A stretch of DNA of 22,873 nt from Hypsibius dujardini (lineage: Eukaryota > Tardigrada > Eutardigrada > Parachela > Hypsibiidae). Of the stretch, positions 8,983 through 19,990 are shown one piece after another. The position numbers and the translations under genes were made by a program. The DNA is taken from assembly GCA_001579985.1 (NCBI GenBank), contig LRSR01014573.1, forward strand, positions 1-22,873, in the 5' to 3' direction. Numbering within the stretch: position 1 is the first letter of the stretch; each line of letters begins with the position of its first letter. The notes beneath the pieces were generated by a model, which was given only the letters and a program-made list of their open reading frames with translations, did no database searches and had not been told where the DNA came from.

Positions 8983-9423
8983 GTAAGCAGATGTTCGTGC
9001 CCCATCGCTTGATTGGTTGATGGGTTCAAATTTGACTAACCGTGTTGTTACAGCGTTCACCCATTGTTGGGTGTGCCTGAGTTTTTAAAATTTGAGAATT
9101 CTGGTCGGAATTTTGAGTAGTTTGAATCGGAACCGACAGAGAAGATATTGTATCATTGATCAAACCAGATTACTTCTTGTTTCTAGCTCGTCGATGGAGA
9201 ATTTGATATGGAACTGAACCACACGGTGAAGAATCCCGATCGTCTGGTCCAAGTCACGAAGTTTCTGGATAAGTGCCCCAGTAATCTGCAGGTTGGTAAT
9301 CAGCCCTCATTAGCGCATCGCCTCTTGGCTGACGTGTCTTTTCGTCATTCTATCTAGCACCCACTCTAAAATTTTGTTTGGACTGTGTGACTCTCCTTTT
9401 GCCTACTTGTCTGCCTGCCTGCC

Positions 9424-9469
<46 letters not shown>

Positions 9470-11554
9470 CGTCTGTCTGGACGTCTGTCTGGACGTCTGG
9501 ACGTCTGTCTACGTCTCTGTTCCACTTAAAAGCCTCGCCGGTTTTCCCGTCGCTATTGCTTTCAGATAACTACCTAATTGCAAATATAACTGTAGTTAAG
9601 TGACGTGTTTTATGTTCACGTGTAGGCGGAAGTGTGGAGCGTCGTTGTGGCGTTTTTGAAAAAGAGCCTGTTAAACCTGCAGACCTGCACCGAGTGTCAC
9701 ATGCTATCGCTCCTGCTGGAGCGGCTGCCGAATTCCGATGACGTCGTGGGGTGTAAGTCCAAAGGACCCCACCCATTAATGTGCTTAAATAAACGATATT
9801 GTTCCTGCCTTTGGTAGCTTTATTGATTGAGCTGTTGGGGTTGCTGGCGAGCCACAGCATCACCGTCCGCGAGCTGAAGCAGCTGTTCCAGGCATTTCAG
9901 GCCACTAACGAGGGAACGGTGCTGCCGCGGCATACTCCCAAGTTGCTGTCGGTGTTACAGCAGATGCCGCAACGGAAGGGGCCGGATTGCTTTTTCAGCT
10001 TTCCGGGGACGCCTGGATCTGTGAGTCCAGCCTTCTTCCTGCTCATATTGGCCGTTGACATCTAAGTTCTACAAATAGAATTATCTATTATAATTCAAAG
10101 CAGGCATCAAAACTGCCAATACCAGAAAAAATATGCCAATGTTTTTCCAGTGGTTTGAAGAATGCCTTCTTTTTCCCACCTAATCATTATGGGATATTTG
10201 GGTCATAAGTTGATTCTGTTTAAGTCAACTGACGTAAGGGAAAATTATTCAAGTGAAAATTTTTCAGCTGAATTTTTTGAAGGATTCTTGTCTTCAATCC
10301 ACCGTAATTAGGAGCTCCAAATTGAGTATTTCAGTTTAGTTTGGATAAAATAAATATTTACGAAGTTTAGTTTTTTAATTTATTATTGTCTTTTATGTCG
10401 TTTACCAGTTCGGAAATCTTGGAAAATTTGACGTAGATTTTGATTTTGATTGTTACTGTTTTTTATTATCATTTCTAGGTGATTGCTCTTCCGCCGATCG
10501 CGAAGTGGCCCTGCAATTCCGGCTTCACCTTTTCCACCTGGTTCCGGCTGGAGCCCAAGAGCAGCGTCATCACCGAGCGCGAACGGCTTCACCTTTTCAG
10601 CTTCCGCACCGCTAAGGGCCTCGGCTATTCCGCCCACTTCATCCCCGGCGGGGTCGTCTTCACCTGCATGAAGGTGCAGGGCAAGGGACTGCAGCACACA
10701 CTCTTTTTCGACTTCCAACCGCGAAAGTGGTACATGATGACGGTGGTGTTTGTCTACAACCGCTGGAGCCGCAGCGAGATCCGCTGCTCTGTGAACGGGC
10801 AACAGGTCTCCGCGACCGACGTCAGCTGGTTCGTCAGCGCCAACGAGGTAAAAGTTAGTTTTCTTAAAGATTTAAAGTTTTTAAAGAAAGTAAGTTTTTA
10901 TTTGAAATAATTTTGTCCGTGCACTTCAATTTATTTCACATTTTAGTTGAATTGGAACATGTTATTTAAACAAGACTAGTACAAAGTTTTGACCCTCCTG
11001 GTATATACTAGTACAGAACACTGATTCACTGGTTTTGCTGAAAGGCAGTGAACTATTCAATTAAAAGTAAAAACTAGTCAGTGTGGATTTGGTTTTATTT
11101 TTTATTTTCGTTTCCAGACATTCGATCGGTGCTTCATCGGCGGGACAGTCGAACAAACGGAAGACACCACCTTCCGCGGTCAAATGTCCTCGCTGTACCT
11201 CTTCGACGAGGCGCTGAACGTCCAGCAGATCTACGGGATGTACATCCTCGGGGCTGACTACAAGAACCAGTTCCGGCATGAGAACGAAAAGAGCGACCTG
11301 GTCTCGGAGGACCTGAAGAAGATCCTCTACGACAACGCCCTGTGCCACGCCATTGTGTTTCTGTACAACCCCGTCGCCTGTGACGGTCAACTCTGTCTGG
11401 AATCGTCGCCCAAGACCAATCAGTACTTTCTCCATTCACCGCACGCGTTGATGCAACGGGTAATAAAACAGTCACATAAACAGAAAACAGAGAGACGGAT
11501 AGACAGGCAAACTGCCAAACGGACCGACAGACAGACAAACAGGCAGGCAGACGA

Positions 11555-11595
<41 letters not shown>

Positions 11596-12671
11596 AGCAC
11601 CCACAGGCAGACAGATAAACAGACAGAAGCAAACAGACAAACTGACAGTTCTTGATTTTTTTTCAGGATGTGAAATCGGTCGTGACCCACTCAATCTACA
11701 GTACGCTGCATTCCATCGGGGGCATTCAAGTACTCTTTCCGCTGTTTGAGCAGCTCGATTGCCCGGTGCAGGGATCGGACGGTCAAGATGCCCAGATCGA
11801 CCACAGCATTTGGTGAGCCACAAAGAGAAACTAATGATTCGGCCGATTTGATTTCAGCTTATTTAATTATTTATTCGGTTTGCCTATTGTAGTGGTGCGC
11901 TTCTTCAGTTCATCGGAGCACTTCTAGAGAGATCGACGGCGGTGCAGCAGCATATGCTACAGAGCAATGGATTTATGGTGTTGAGTTACATGCTGACCAA
12001 AGTAAGCGAATAAGCGACTTGGAAGATGTACAATTAGATTGTCTGTCAATCAGATAACTGATTGTTAATAATAATGTTTCGCATTAGCGATCTAAGTCCT
12101 TGTTTTCGTATTGCGTATTGCGTTTGTCAATTCAATAACATTTTGTTAAAGTAATTCTTTTTTGGAAAACTACTTTCTTGTTTAGCATTATGTTCTCCCT
12201 GTAGGCCTCGAAGGAGCACATCACGGACGACGTGCTGCACGCCATTCTCACCATGACGCAGCATCTACTGGCATCTCCCGGGTCGATCGCCCTGGTGAAG
12301 CAGCTCTTCGATTATGTTCTGTTCAATCCCGCTCTGTGGATTCACGCGTCGGTGAAGGTGCAGATGGACCTCTACACCTATCTGGCCACGGAGTTTGTCT
12401 CGAATGCGGCAATTTACGGGAATATTCGGAGAACATCCACTGTCATCCAGACGCTGCATGCGTTGAAGCACTATTACTACGTAGTTAATCCAGTTCATCG
12501 CAGCGGCATCGAAGGCAAGGTTGAAGGTAAGAACGGGAGAGGTTTTTTAACAGGCAGAGAGCTAGTCAGGCAGAGAGGGCGGCAGGCAGGCAGGCAAGCA
12601 AGCAGACAGACACAGACAGACACACACAGACACACACACACACACACACGCAGACAGACAGACAGACAGAA

Positions 12672-12730
<59 letters not shown>

Positions 12731-15700
12731 CAACTAGAAAGACACTTAGTCAAACTGAATTGTTTTTTCCATACTTTTACGCTTTTCAGAAGATCTGCGG
12801 ATGCCGAGAAAGAACATTTTGGACATCCGAGCTTATCTTCTGCTCTTTGTGAAGCAGCTGATCGTGAAGGGGGAAGGCATTGAAGACGACGAGTTGGATA
12901 GCATTCTCAACTACCTCCACACCGTGCACGAAGACGACAATCTCCATGACGTTCTTCAGCTTTTGATCGCCTTGACATCGGAGCACCCGCAGTCGATGGT
13001 GCCTGGTTTCGATCGCTGTCAGGGAATACGGTACGCTTGTTGCCTTTTTCCCCTTCCCATCCCGAAAGCAAGTCTCATGATTTTTTGTGCGGCATTTCAG
13101 AGCTGTCTACAAGTTGTTAGCTGCCAAAAGCGAGATTATCCGGATTCAGGCACTGAAATTGCTGGCGTTCTTCCTCCGCCATTGCACTGCCAAGTATGCC
13201 TAGAAAAATGCAAGAAAAAAAGGCGAATTTATTTCTGACATATTTTGTGATTTGGTGGTTTCAGGCGGAAATCGGACGTGATGCAGCCGCAAAATCTCTA
13301 CTCGCTCCTCTCCGAGCGGCTTCTGTTAAACAACGACCATATCACCATTGCCGTCTACAATGTCCTGTTTGAGGTACCCCATTCTAGCCTTTTGTTTTTC
13401 CCTGTAGAATGCCTCTAAACTTTCGTCGTGGAATCGTTCCAGATCTTGACGGAAGTGGCGTCCAGTCAGATTCTCTATGTCAAACATGCTGATCCCGAGG
13501 GCTCCATGAAGTTTGAAAATCCATGTCAGTCGGTGTGGTGATGACAGCCTGGCCCCTCTGTGCTTTTGTGGTTCACGGTGGTTGCTTTAATTGGTTGTGT
13601 TTTCTTGGTTTCAGTGGTACTGAAAGTGATTGCAGTTTTGCTGCGGCAGTCAAAGCAGATTCCGGAGATTTTGGAGCTGAAGAGGGTTTTCCTTTCGGAT
13701 ATGATGGCGTTGTGCTCTAACAGCCGAGATAACAAGAGGTCTGAATTTTTCGCGCCATTGGCTGTCAGACTGTCAGTCATACTGGCTATTTCTATGCCTG
13801 CCTACCTGTCTGCCTGTTTATCTGCCCTTTAATGTCTTAATGTCAGCCGGTCTACTTGCCTGTCTGTCTGTCTGTCGGTGTGCCTGTCGGTGTACCTGTC
13901 TGTCTGTGTCTCTTTAATTGTTATGCCTGGCTGTCATTTGTCTGTCTCCTTGACTGTCTGACGATCTGTCTGTCAATATGACTGTCACTGACTGGCGTTG
14001 TCTCGAGGTCTGCCATCTGCTTGTTCATGATTGACTGTCTTCAAGCGCCGCTCATTTTTTCTATTTAGTAAGAAAGTTACGTGTTTCTGTCGCCGAACGT
14101 CTGTTTACTTTTGTAGAATTATCCTGCAAATGTCAGTCTGGCAGGAGTGGCTCATCAACCTGGCGTACGTCTACCCGCAGAACCCGGACGAACAGAAAGT
14201 CAGCGACATGGTGCACAGTCTCTTCCGCATGCTGCTGTATCATGCCATCAAATTCGAATACGGCGGATGGAGGGTCTGGGTCGACACCTTGTCCATTGCC
14301 CACTCTAAGGTATACACACAGTCCCACCACACCGCTCAAAGGGATCAATATTGATGATAACGAAATTGTTTTGCGGATCCTTTTGTTTTATTCTTGTTTT
14401 ATTGTTTTTTTTAAATTAGCGAATTCTATTTTGATTTTTAATTTTAATTTTAGATATCCTTCGAGGATTTCCGACTGGAAGTCAGCAAGGTCTATGGTGG
14501 TGCCGGATCGCCCGATCACGGCTTCAATAGCGACGTCTCGGCCGGCAGGCGCGCCTCGACCAACGGGGTGGACCGTCCCGACACACCCACCGAGCCGGAC
14601 GCATCGACTGAGAATTCCGACGCTGTTTCGATCACCGAAACGGAAGTCCGGTCGGAGACCAACACATCGGTCAACAAAGACGCCACTATCACTCGCAACC
14701 GTGCGGGTTCATCGAAACTGGCGAAAGCCACCGGCCAGCAAGTTTTCAGCACTGGGCCTACGCCACCCGCCTTTAGGATCCCCGATTTCAAGTGGTCAGC
14801 CATCCATCAGCGTCTCCTGTCGGACTTACTTTTCTCGATCGAAACTGACGTCCAGGCATGGCGAAGGTTTGTGCAGGAAGACTGACAGAGACAGACAAAC
14901 AGGCAGACAGGTAGGCAGACAGACATGCAATCATGCAGAGTCAGGCAGATAGACCGCCAGACCGACCGACTGATCGACGGACGAACGGACAGGCAGACAG
15001 GCAAACGGTTGTATTTTTGGCCCTCTACTAGTTGAAATGCGGTTTTTTAATTGTCTTGCTGCAGCCATAACACAAAGACGGTGATTGAGACGGTGAAGGC
15101 GCCGGAGAATGAGATCTTCATCACTAACACCCTTCACATGATCAGTCAGAGTGTGGATAACCTTATCATCGCATGCGGCGGCCTCTTACCCTTGCTTGCA
15201 TGTGCCACCTCTCCACAGGTATATTACGCGTTGTGTTGTGGAGTTTTTCCTTTCGTTGGATTCGTAGATCAGGAATTATGTTATTGCATTGGAAGTATTT
15301 CATCGTTTCTTTCCATTGTAGAACGAGATTGACACGGTGGAGCCGAGTCAAGGTCTCTCCATCGAAATTGTCATATCCTTCCTCCAGCGCATGGTCAATC
15401 TAGTGGACGTGTTGTGTTTCGCATCGCCCATTAACTTAGCGAACCTGGAAAAGGAAAAGGGACTTCGCAAAGGTGGAATATTGCGTCAGTCGCTGCGACT
15501 TGGTAGGTGTCCTGGTCTTTTGACTGCCTGTCGCTTATGGCCTTGAGTGAATTGCTTAGTGTGATTATGTCCCTTTTAGTGTGTACCAGTGCGGTGCGGA
15601 ACTGTCTGGAGTGCCGGGAGAAGGCGAAACAGCGCCTCGGCGGCGGCCGGTTAAGTGTCAGCGGGGAAGGAGCTGGCCAGGAAGCTCCGAAAAGTGATCA

Positions 15701-15795
15701 TATGCAGAGTCTGATTGGCGGAGTCCAGCCAACGCCCAAGGTCAGATCCAAAAGTTAATTGCACATTAGTTTGAGAGATACATAGAGACACAAGC

Positions 15796-15832
<37 letters not shown>

Positions 15833-16831
15833 CGCCGACAGACTGGTAGAAAGACAATCAAGTAGGCAAGCAGAGAGCCAGGCATATGACATTCGGAAAC
15901 AAAGGTAGAGAACACGGTTTCTTTCTCAAAAAATGATTTATATTTTTCTCTAGAACATTGTGGAAAACTTGGTTGGACAGCATCCCGTTACCGATGTGGA
16001 GAGACTGCTGCAGGACATGGATATTAACCGCCTACAAGCTGTTGTCTATCGAGATATTGCAAGTGCATTCTTCGTTCACTCTTGAATTTCATGATCAGGT
16101 TGATGTGACTTTTCTTCCTTCTTTCTTGGTACAGGAAGACTCGAAGCAGTCGCAGTTCCTTGCGCTGGCTGTGATGTATTTCTTGTCTGTCTTGATGGTC
16201 AGTCGCTATCGCGACATCCTGGAACCTGAAGGTAACTGTCTGTCGGTCTACTGGTCTGCCTTCCTGCCTGTTAAATTATCTGTTTGAGTCGGAAGATGCT
16301 AATACCTGTTTTTCACTGGTAGTGGGAAAGGAAGGTTTAAGTCGGACCAGCTCAGTCGTAGACGACCGGTCAACAGTTACTCGGACCGCATCCGTCATGA
16401 GTAGCGGCTCCACCATGACTGCCACTGCCGAGCCCGGCAGTCAGGATGCCGCGGGCGAGAAAATGGATGAGATTAGCCTTCGCCGCTCGGACTCCGTCAC
16501 ATCGCACGACGCCCCAAACCAAGAGGGCATTTCCGCCATCCGTGTCGAGTCATCAGCAGCCGGAGAGGTGAAACCGTCGGACGGCGACGATGAATCGCGC
16601 TACACCACCAGTCAGTTACCGAAAAACGCGCCAAGTTTCACAGTGGCTCCGGTATCCGTTGCTAATTTAACGGAAAAGTTGGAGCGGGCTCTGGGCACGA
16701 CGGCGGCATTGCTGAGAGAGATTGTCTTGGATTTTACTCCGTACCTGAGCAAGACGTTGATTGGATCGCACGGACAAGAGTTGTTAGCTGAAGGAAAAGG
16801 TTGGACACTTAACCAGACAGAGACGGACAGG

Positions 16832-16877
<46 letters not shown>

Positions 16878-17785
16878 GGCGGACAGACAGGCGGAGAGAC
16901 AGGCGGAGAGACAGACAGACAGAGACGGACAAAGAAACTAAGGGACCGACTTACAGACATACGAACAGGCAGACAGGCAGACGGACAAGCAGAAAGGTAG
17001 ATTGTCATTAATTCCTGTCGATCTAGGGCTATCAACGTTCAAGGATAGCACTTCGGTTGTTGAGCTGGTCATGCTACTTTGCTCGCAGGAATGGCAGAAT
17101 TCCTTACAAGTACGTACAAAAAAACGGTAGATCATTTGATTCCTTGTAACTGACCAGATGGTAAGACTAGTTTTTATTTGAACAGAAACACGCCGGCCTT
17201 GCTTTTATCGAACTTGTAAACGAAGGACGATTACTGTCTCACGCCATGAAGGATCACATTGTGCGCGTGGCCAATGAAGCTGAGTTTATCCTGAACCGCA
17301 TGCGGGCCGACGATGTCTTGAAACATGCAGAATTTGAGGTTAGATTACCGAACCGTTATGTGGTCGAGTGATTGATTGATTATCTGGTTTGATGGCTACG
17401 TCGGAAGGAACTCATTTTCTTTTTGTTCATATTCAGACTCTGTGCGCACATTCCCTCCATCAGCACAAGGAGAATGCCAAACTCTGTGATCGGCTAATTA
17501 CGTCCGCTCGAAGACGGGACCATACATTTGCCAGGCGAACGGTGGATAAAATTCTGACCGTGATGATGGACAGCCATGGCACTTGGCAGATGTCGGGCAA
17601 TACGTGAGTGGCTACTTCCTCTTTCTTGAAAAGAATGTCGTAAGGCAGGCATATAGGCAGACGTCTTACAGGTGGACAGACAGACAGTCAGGCGGACAGA
17701 CAGTCAGGCAGACAGTCAGGCAGACAGTCAGGCAGACAGACAGACAGACAGTCATGCAGTCAGGCAGACAGTCAGGCAGTCAGGC

Positions 17786-17818
<33 letters not shown>

Positions 17819-18493
17819 GTCAAGCAGACAGGCAGACTCAAATGTACTTACAGGCAGATATCCAGTCAAGCAGACCGAGACGCAGATAGACACAGGCATA
17901 CAGTTGGATAGGATATTCCGTTAAACAGTTTCGGACTGCAACTTCTAATTATCTTCAGGAAAGTGAAACGGTATTGGAAGTTGGACAACTGGGAGGACGA
18001 TTGCCGTAGGCGTCGTCGCCTAGTGCCCAACCCGTATGGGACGAGTCACGGCGAAGCGGTGCTCCGTTCGAGCGGTCCTTCGACCACTGATGAAATACCG
18101 CTCGAAGACGCCATGCAGCAGGCGGAAGAGCCATTACACGCTAGATTGGCGTCCTTGGGGTTCGGCCATCGTGAGGTACCGTTGGAGGTCGGCGAGGACA
18201 TCGATTCAAATTCGGAAGAACTGGAGATGGAGTATAACAACTCCAAGAATGTCGGTAAGAGTCACGGTTATCGACAAACAGTCAGACAGAGACAACGATA
18301 TAAGCAGACAGACAGAAACGGCGAACCGACAAGTAGTAAGACAGATACATTTTGTACATTTTTGTACTGATACATTCACATAGACGCTGAGACAGAGATG
18401 GCGATACTGATAGACATATGGGAGAACGGACACTTCAAGAGTCAGAAAGGCAGACAATAATTTGACATGTCGGCCGATACATAAGCAGACAAA

Positions 18494-18535
<42 letters not shown>

Positions 18536-18753
18536 AACGGACAGACAGACAAACGGACAGACAGACAAACAGACAGGGGGCTTTCGGCTCAAATTGTAGA
18601 TGTTCATCTTTCATAGGTCCGTTGACTTTTACGACCGAGTGTCGTCTTATCGCTCCGGGATTCGCTCTAAAAGGAACACTGTCCATCACATCAAACGATC
18701 TGTACTTCGACGCGGATGAAGAGGATCCGGAATTCCAAAACATGGATATTGAG
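7836..18753 (+). CDS. NBEA: neurobeachin-family BEACH protein (NBEA/LRBA/rugose), 28 exons, 3' part outside window
   Basis: Large cytosolic, membrane-associated scaffold of the BEACH family, acting in vesicle and receptor trafficking. Exons 1-28 join into 5592 coding bases (1864 codons) without a stop. Exon coordinates are given in the segment entries below. Order of parts: acidic N-terminus (about 1-200), alpha-solenoid (200-340), ConA-like lectin domain (about 350-490), armadillo/DUF4704 core (about 580-1060), short disordered linker (1060-1165), further helical region (1165-1400), second linker (1427-1545), DUF1088-type helical region (1545-1720), and the start of the PH-BEACH module (from about 1819). 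Segments closely resemble vertebrate NBEA, for example [18 protein letters not shown] and [21 protein letters not shown] and WD40 domains must lie beyond the window. Vertebrates have two paralogues, NBEA and LRBA; this gene could be the single pre-duplication form. Ten introns carry CTGT/CAGA tracts, and one intron is GC-AG. Confidence 0.98.
9187..10020 (+). other. NBEA: NBEA exons 3-5: N-terminal alpha-solenoid
   Basis: Exon 3 is 9187-9291, exon 4 is 9626-9752 and exon 5 is 9818-10020. They encode residues 202-346. Exon 4 must use the GTAAGT donor at 9753: the GT two bases earlier would shift exon 5 into a stop. Conserved blocks include [33 protein letters not shown] and [20 protein letters not shown], which align without gaps to vertebrate NBEA. 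Intron 5 (10021-10478) is AT-rich with no gene signal. Confidence 0.95.
9407..9519. repeat. CTGT microsatellite in NBEA intron 3
   Basis: CTGCC and CTGT units (pure CTGT core about 9425-9468), followed by repeated ACGTCTGTCTGG units. It occupies the middle of intron 3 (9292-9625). The sense transcript reads CUGU. Confidence 0.95.
10479..11459 (+). other. NBEA: NBEA exons 6-7: ConA-like lectin domain
   Basis: Exon 6 is 10479-10847 and exon 7 is 11118-11459, encoding residues 347-583 in phase 0. Family blocks include [48 protein letters not shown] and HSPHALMQ. The fold is a laminin-G/concanavalin-like beta sandwich found in NBEA, LRBA and related BEACH proteins, of unknown ligand. The exons are markedly GC-richer than the flanking introns. 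Intron 6 (10848-11117) holds nothing notable. Confidence 0.95.
11486..11646. repeat. CAGA microsatellite in NBEA intron 7
   Basis: Imperfect CAGA/CAAA/GGCA units with a pure ACAG core near 11558-11594. It starts about 27 bases after the exon 7 donor and fills most of the 207-base intron. The sense strand reads CAGA, opposite to the tract in intron 3. Confidence 0.95.
12568..12732. repeat. GGCA/CAGA/CA compound microsatellite in NBEA intron 10
   Basis: A compound tract of GGCA and AGCA units, then CAGA and CA dinucleotides near 12619-12650, then about fifteen perfect GGCA units at roughly 12673-12731. It lies in intron 10 (12527-12789). Confidence 0.95.
13790..14035. repeat. degenerate CTGT/TGCC tract in NBEA intron 15
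   Basis: Interrupted CTGT and TGCC units spread over most of intron 15 (13739-14116), with a short pure core near 13858-13874. Decay is much greater than in the other tracts, which suggests an older insertion or expansion. Confidence 0.8.
14454..15740 (+). other. NBEA: NBEA exons 17-20: short linker and second helical region
   Basis: Exons are 14454-14866, 15065-15218, 15322-15502 and 15580-15740, covering residues 1057-1359. Exon 17 begins with about 105 residues of Ser/Thr/Asp-rich disordered linker and then re-enters conserved sequence at [20 protein letters not shown]. Later blocks are [20 protein letters not shown] and AVRNCLECR. The linker is much shorter than in vertebrate NBEA, where the RII-binding helix for PKA anchoring lies. 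No comparable amphipathic helix is evident here. Confidence 0.93.
14876..15006. repeat. degenerate CAGA tract in NBEA intron 17
   Basis: Imperfect CAGA, GGCA and CCGA units starting about ten bases after the exon 17 donor and reaching to near 15006 in intron 17 (14867-15064). Confidence 0.85.
15777..15852. repeat. CAGA microsatellite in NBEA intron 20
   Basis: A pure CAGA core at about 15796-15831 with degenerate flanks in intron 20 (15741-15953). Confidence 0.95.
15954..16799 (+). other. NBEA: NBEA exons 21-23: RDILEP segment and second linker
   Basis: Exons are 15954-16058, 16135-16231 and 16323-16799, residues 1360-1585. Conserved blocks are [38 protein letters not shown] and, at the end, [20 protein letters not shown] and LLGSHGQEL-like sequence. 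Most of exon 23 is a low-complexity Ser/Thr/Asp/Glu linker. Intron 21 has a GC donor. Exon 23 uses the GT at 16800-16801, which is the only choice that keeps the frame into exon 24. Confidence 0.92.
16059..16134 (+). other. NBEA: GC-AG intron (intron 21 of NBEA)
   Basis: Exon 21 must end at 16058 (RDI) and exon 22 begin at 16135 (EDSKQSQF) to keep both the frame and the family alignment. The intron then starts GCAAGT at 16059 and ends TTGGTACAG. The nearest GT donors shift the frame, and reading through meets a TGA a few codons later. GCAAGT is the usual consensus of GC-AG introns spliced by the major spliceosome. Confidence 0.85.
16812..16996. repeat. CAGA microsatellite in NBEA intron 23
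   Basis: A pure CAGA core about 16836-16877, then GGCGGAGAGA-type variants and further GGCA units, filling intron 23 (16800-17026). It starts about a dozen bases after the exon 23 donor. Confidence 0.95.
17027..18254 (+). other. NBEA: NBEA exons 24-27: DUF1088 helical region
   Basis: Exons are 17027-17109, 17186-17338, 17437-17603 and 17959-18254, residues 1586-1818. Near-invariant family blocks are [40 protein letters not shown] and [20 protein letters not shown] followed by YGTSHGEA. The segment ends in an acidic linker (residues about 1785-1818) that leads into the PH domain. Intron 26 (17604-17958) and intron 27 (18255-18616) are largely CAGA-type repeat. Confidence 0.95.
17643..17905. 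repeat. CAGA/CAGT/GGCA tract in NBEA intron 26
   Basis: CAGA units mixed with repeated GTCAGGCAGACA words, forming a second-order repeat of about 12 bases near 17687-17740, then a pure CAGA core about 17785-17818. It fills intron 26 (17604-17958). Confidence 0.95.
18268..18577. repeat. CAGA/GATA tract in NBEA intron 27
   Basis: Scattered CAGA units, then a pure GATA block at about 18494-18513, followed directly by CAGA and CAAACGGACAGA units to 18577. It makes up most of intron 27 (18255-18616). Confidence 0.92.
18617..18753 (+). other. NBEA: NBEA exon 28: start of PH-BEACH module
   Basis: Residues 1819-1864 include [20 protein letters not shown] and [10 protein letters not shown], matching the first beta strands of the PH-like domain that precedes BEACH in this family. 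The exon ends in phase 0 at GAG with the donor GTAAGG. No further neurobeachin exon is visible to the right edge, so the next intron is at least 4.1 kb and holds mab-21. Confidence 0.95.
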
Positions 18754-19630
18754 GTAAGGTTCGAAGGAATCCCGTAACGTTTATGGGTCCTTTGCTGCCA
18801 GGGATGGTCTTTTTCGCTTGAAAAGTCAAATCGGATGGACTTCCTGTGTCTTGCCTTGGAAGGTGATGTCCGACTTTGACATTGCCGGGGGCCAGGAATG
18901 ACTTATTATGAGATTGGCGCAACCGATAAATCGTGAGATATGAGGGCTCCTGGCTGCGTGTGTGTATGTCTGTATGTGATTCGTGGCGTAAGTTGATGAT
19001 GATGATGCTGCTGGAGCTGCTGGAAACACGCGTGGTAGTTTACGTTTCGGTATGTGACCACACGGTCAGCGCAATGAAGATTGATGGGCGCGCCGTTGAT
19101 CTGGCAAACTGTTGGAGTCGATTTTCGTATTTGGTATTCTCTGTCTGGCCATCACTGCCTTCACGCAATCTGGCGTGTATTGCGAAAATTTCGTTTCTGG
19201 ACGAATTTTCCGTTTTCTGTTGTTATTGCTCAAGTTGATGTTAATTTTCTTCCTTTTATAATCGCTCAATTGATTCGGATGGATTGATTGATTTGAGTGA
19301 ATCTGAAATACGGATACTGCATATTTTTAACAAATTCACGTGTCGGGTTATCAAATTGGTTTGTTTGTGATGTTTACGGTTTGTTTGAAGGTTATTTGAC
19401 TAAACGGTCACGCTAGTTTCTCACTGGCCGTTATGAGTAGCTGACATGTCATTGTCCATTCGGACTTTCATTGCGGGCGTCGTTTCAGGGGCGGCTCAGA
19501 TTGCAGACTTTGCGTTGTCGTTTTGCGATGTCGCGTCGGAAAATTTGCATGGTATATGCGTGGCAATTGTATGCGCCTGCATTTTGTAGTTGAGTACTTT
19601 GTCTAAAAGACTGTAGTTGCTCACTTGCAA

Positions 19631-19841
19631 TTTAGTCTGTTTGTCTGTTTGTCTATCTTTTTATCTATTTGTCTTTCTTGTCTGTCAGTATGTCTGTCTT
19701 TTTATCATTCTATCTGGTTGTTTGTCTGTCTATCTGTTTATCTGCCTGTCTATCTGCCTGTCTGTCAAAGTGAGTTTCCGTCTGTCGGTCTGGCGGTCTA
19801 TCTTCATGACTCCCTGCATGATTGTATGTCTGTCTGTCTGC

Positions 19842-19882
<41 letters not shown>

Positions 19883-19990
19883 TTCTGTCTGTCTGTCTGT
19901 CCTGTCCATCTGTCTGTCAGAGTGAGTTTCCGTCCATTTGTCTATCGGTCTATCTGCATGTCTGTCTGAGTGTCTGTATGTCTTTGTAAA
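19631..19990. repeat. CTGT microsatellite in NBEA intron 28 (first)
   Basis: Variable CTGT, CTAT and TTTGT units with a pure CTGT core about 19841-19880. The word AGTGAGTTTCCGTC occurs twice inside it (near 19769 and 19920), which shows a partial segmental duplication of about 150 bp. Confidence 0.93.

Larger units (their letters stand above)
11667..14309 (+). other. NBEA: NBEA exons 8-16: armadillo/DUF4704 core
   Basis: Exons: 11667-11812, 11893-12001, 12205-12526, 12790-13030, 13101-13193, 13265-13373, 13443-13524, 13615-13738 and 14117-14309. Phases join correctly across all of them to give residues 584-1056. Recognisable blocks are [60 protein letters not shown] and [18 protein letters not shown]. 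This is the DUF4704/neurobeachin armadillo-like helical region, the best conserved N-terminal part of the family. The introns are short apart from introns 10 and 15, which carry microsatellites. Confidence 0.96.

Noticed and set aside
8422-9060. 212-codon minus-strand open frame
   Set aside because: It is antisense to neurobeachin exon 2, which fits the plus-strand gene by frame and splice sites.
9751-9752. GT at 9751 as the exon 4 donor
   Set aside because: It would put exon 5 in a frame with an immediate stop. The GTAAGT at 9753 keeps the frame.
16059-16085. Read-through or nearby GT donor for exon 21
   Set aside because: Read-through meets a TGA within a few codons, and the nearby GT breaks the phase with exon 22. 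The GC donor is the only consistent choice.
11486-18577. Regular CAGA arrays as a CRISPR-like or coding repeat array
   Set aside because: They are simple tetranucleotide microsatellites without spacers, sitting in animal introns.
18933-19238. 101-codon open frame in intron 28 as a further neurobeachin exon
   Set aside because: It does not contain the expected continuation of the PH domain, and its composition is not exon-like.
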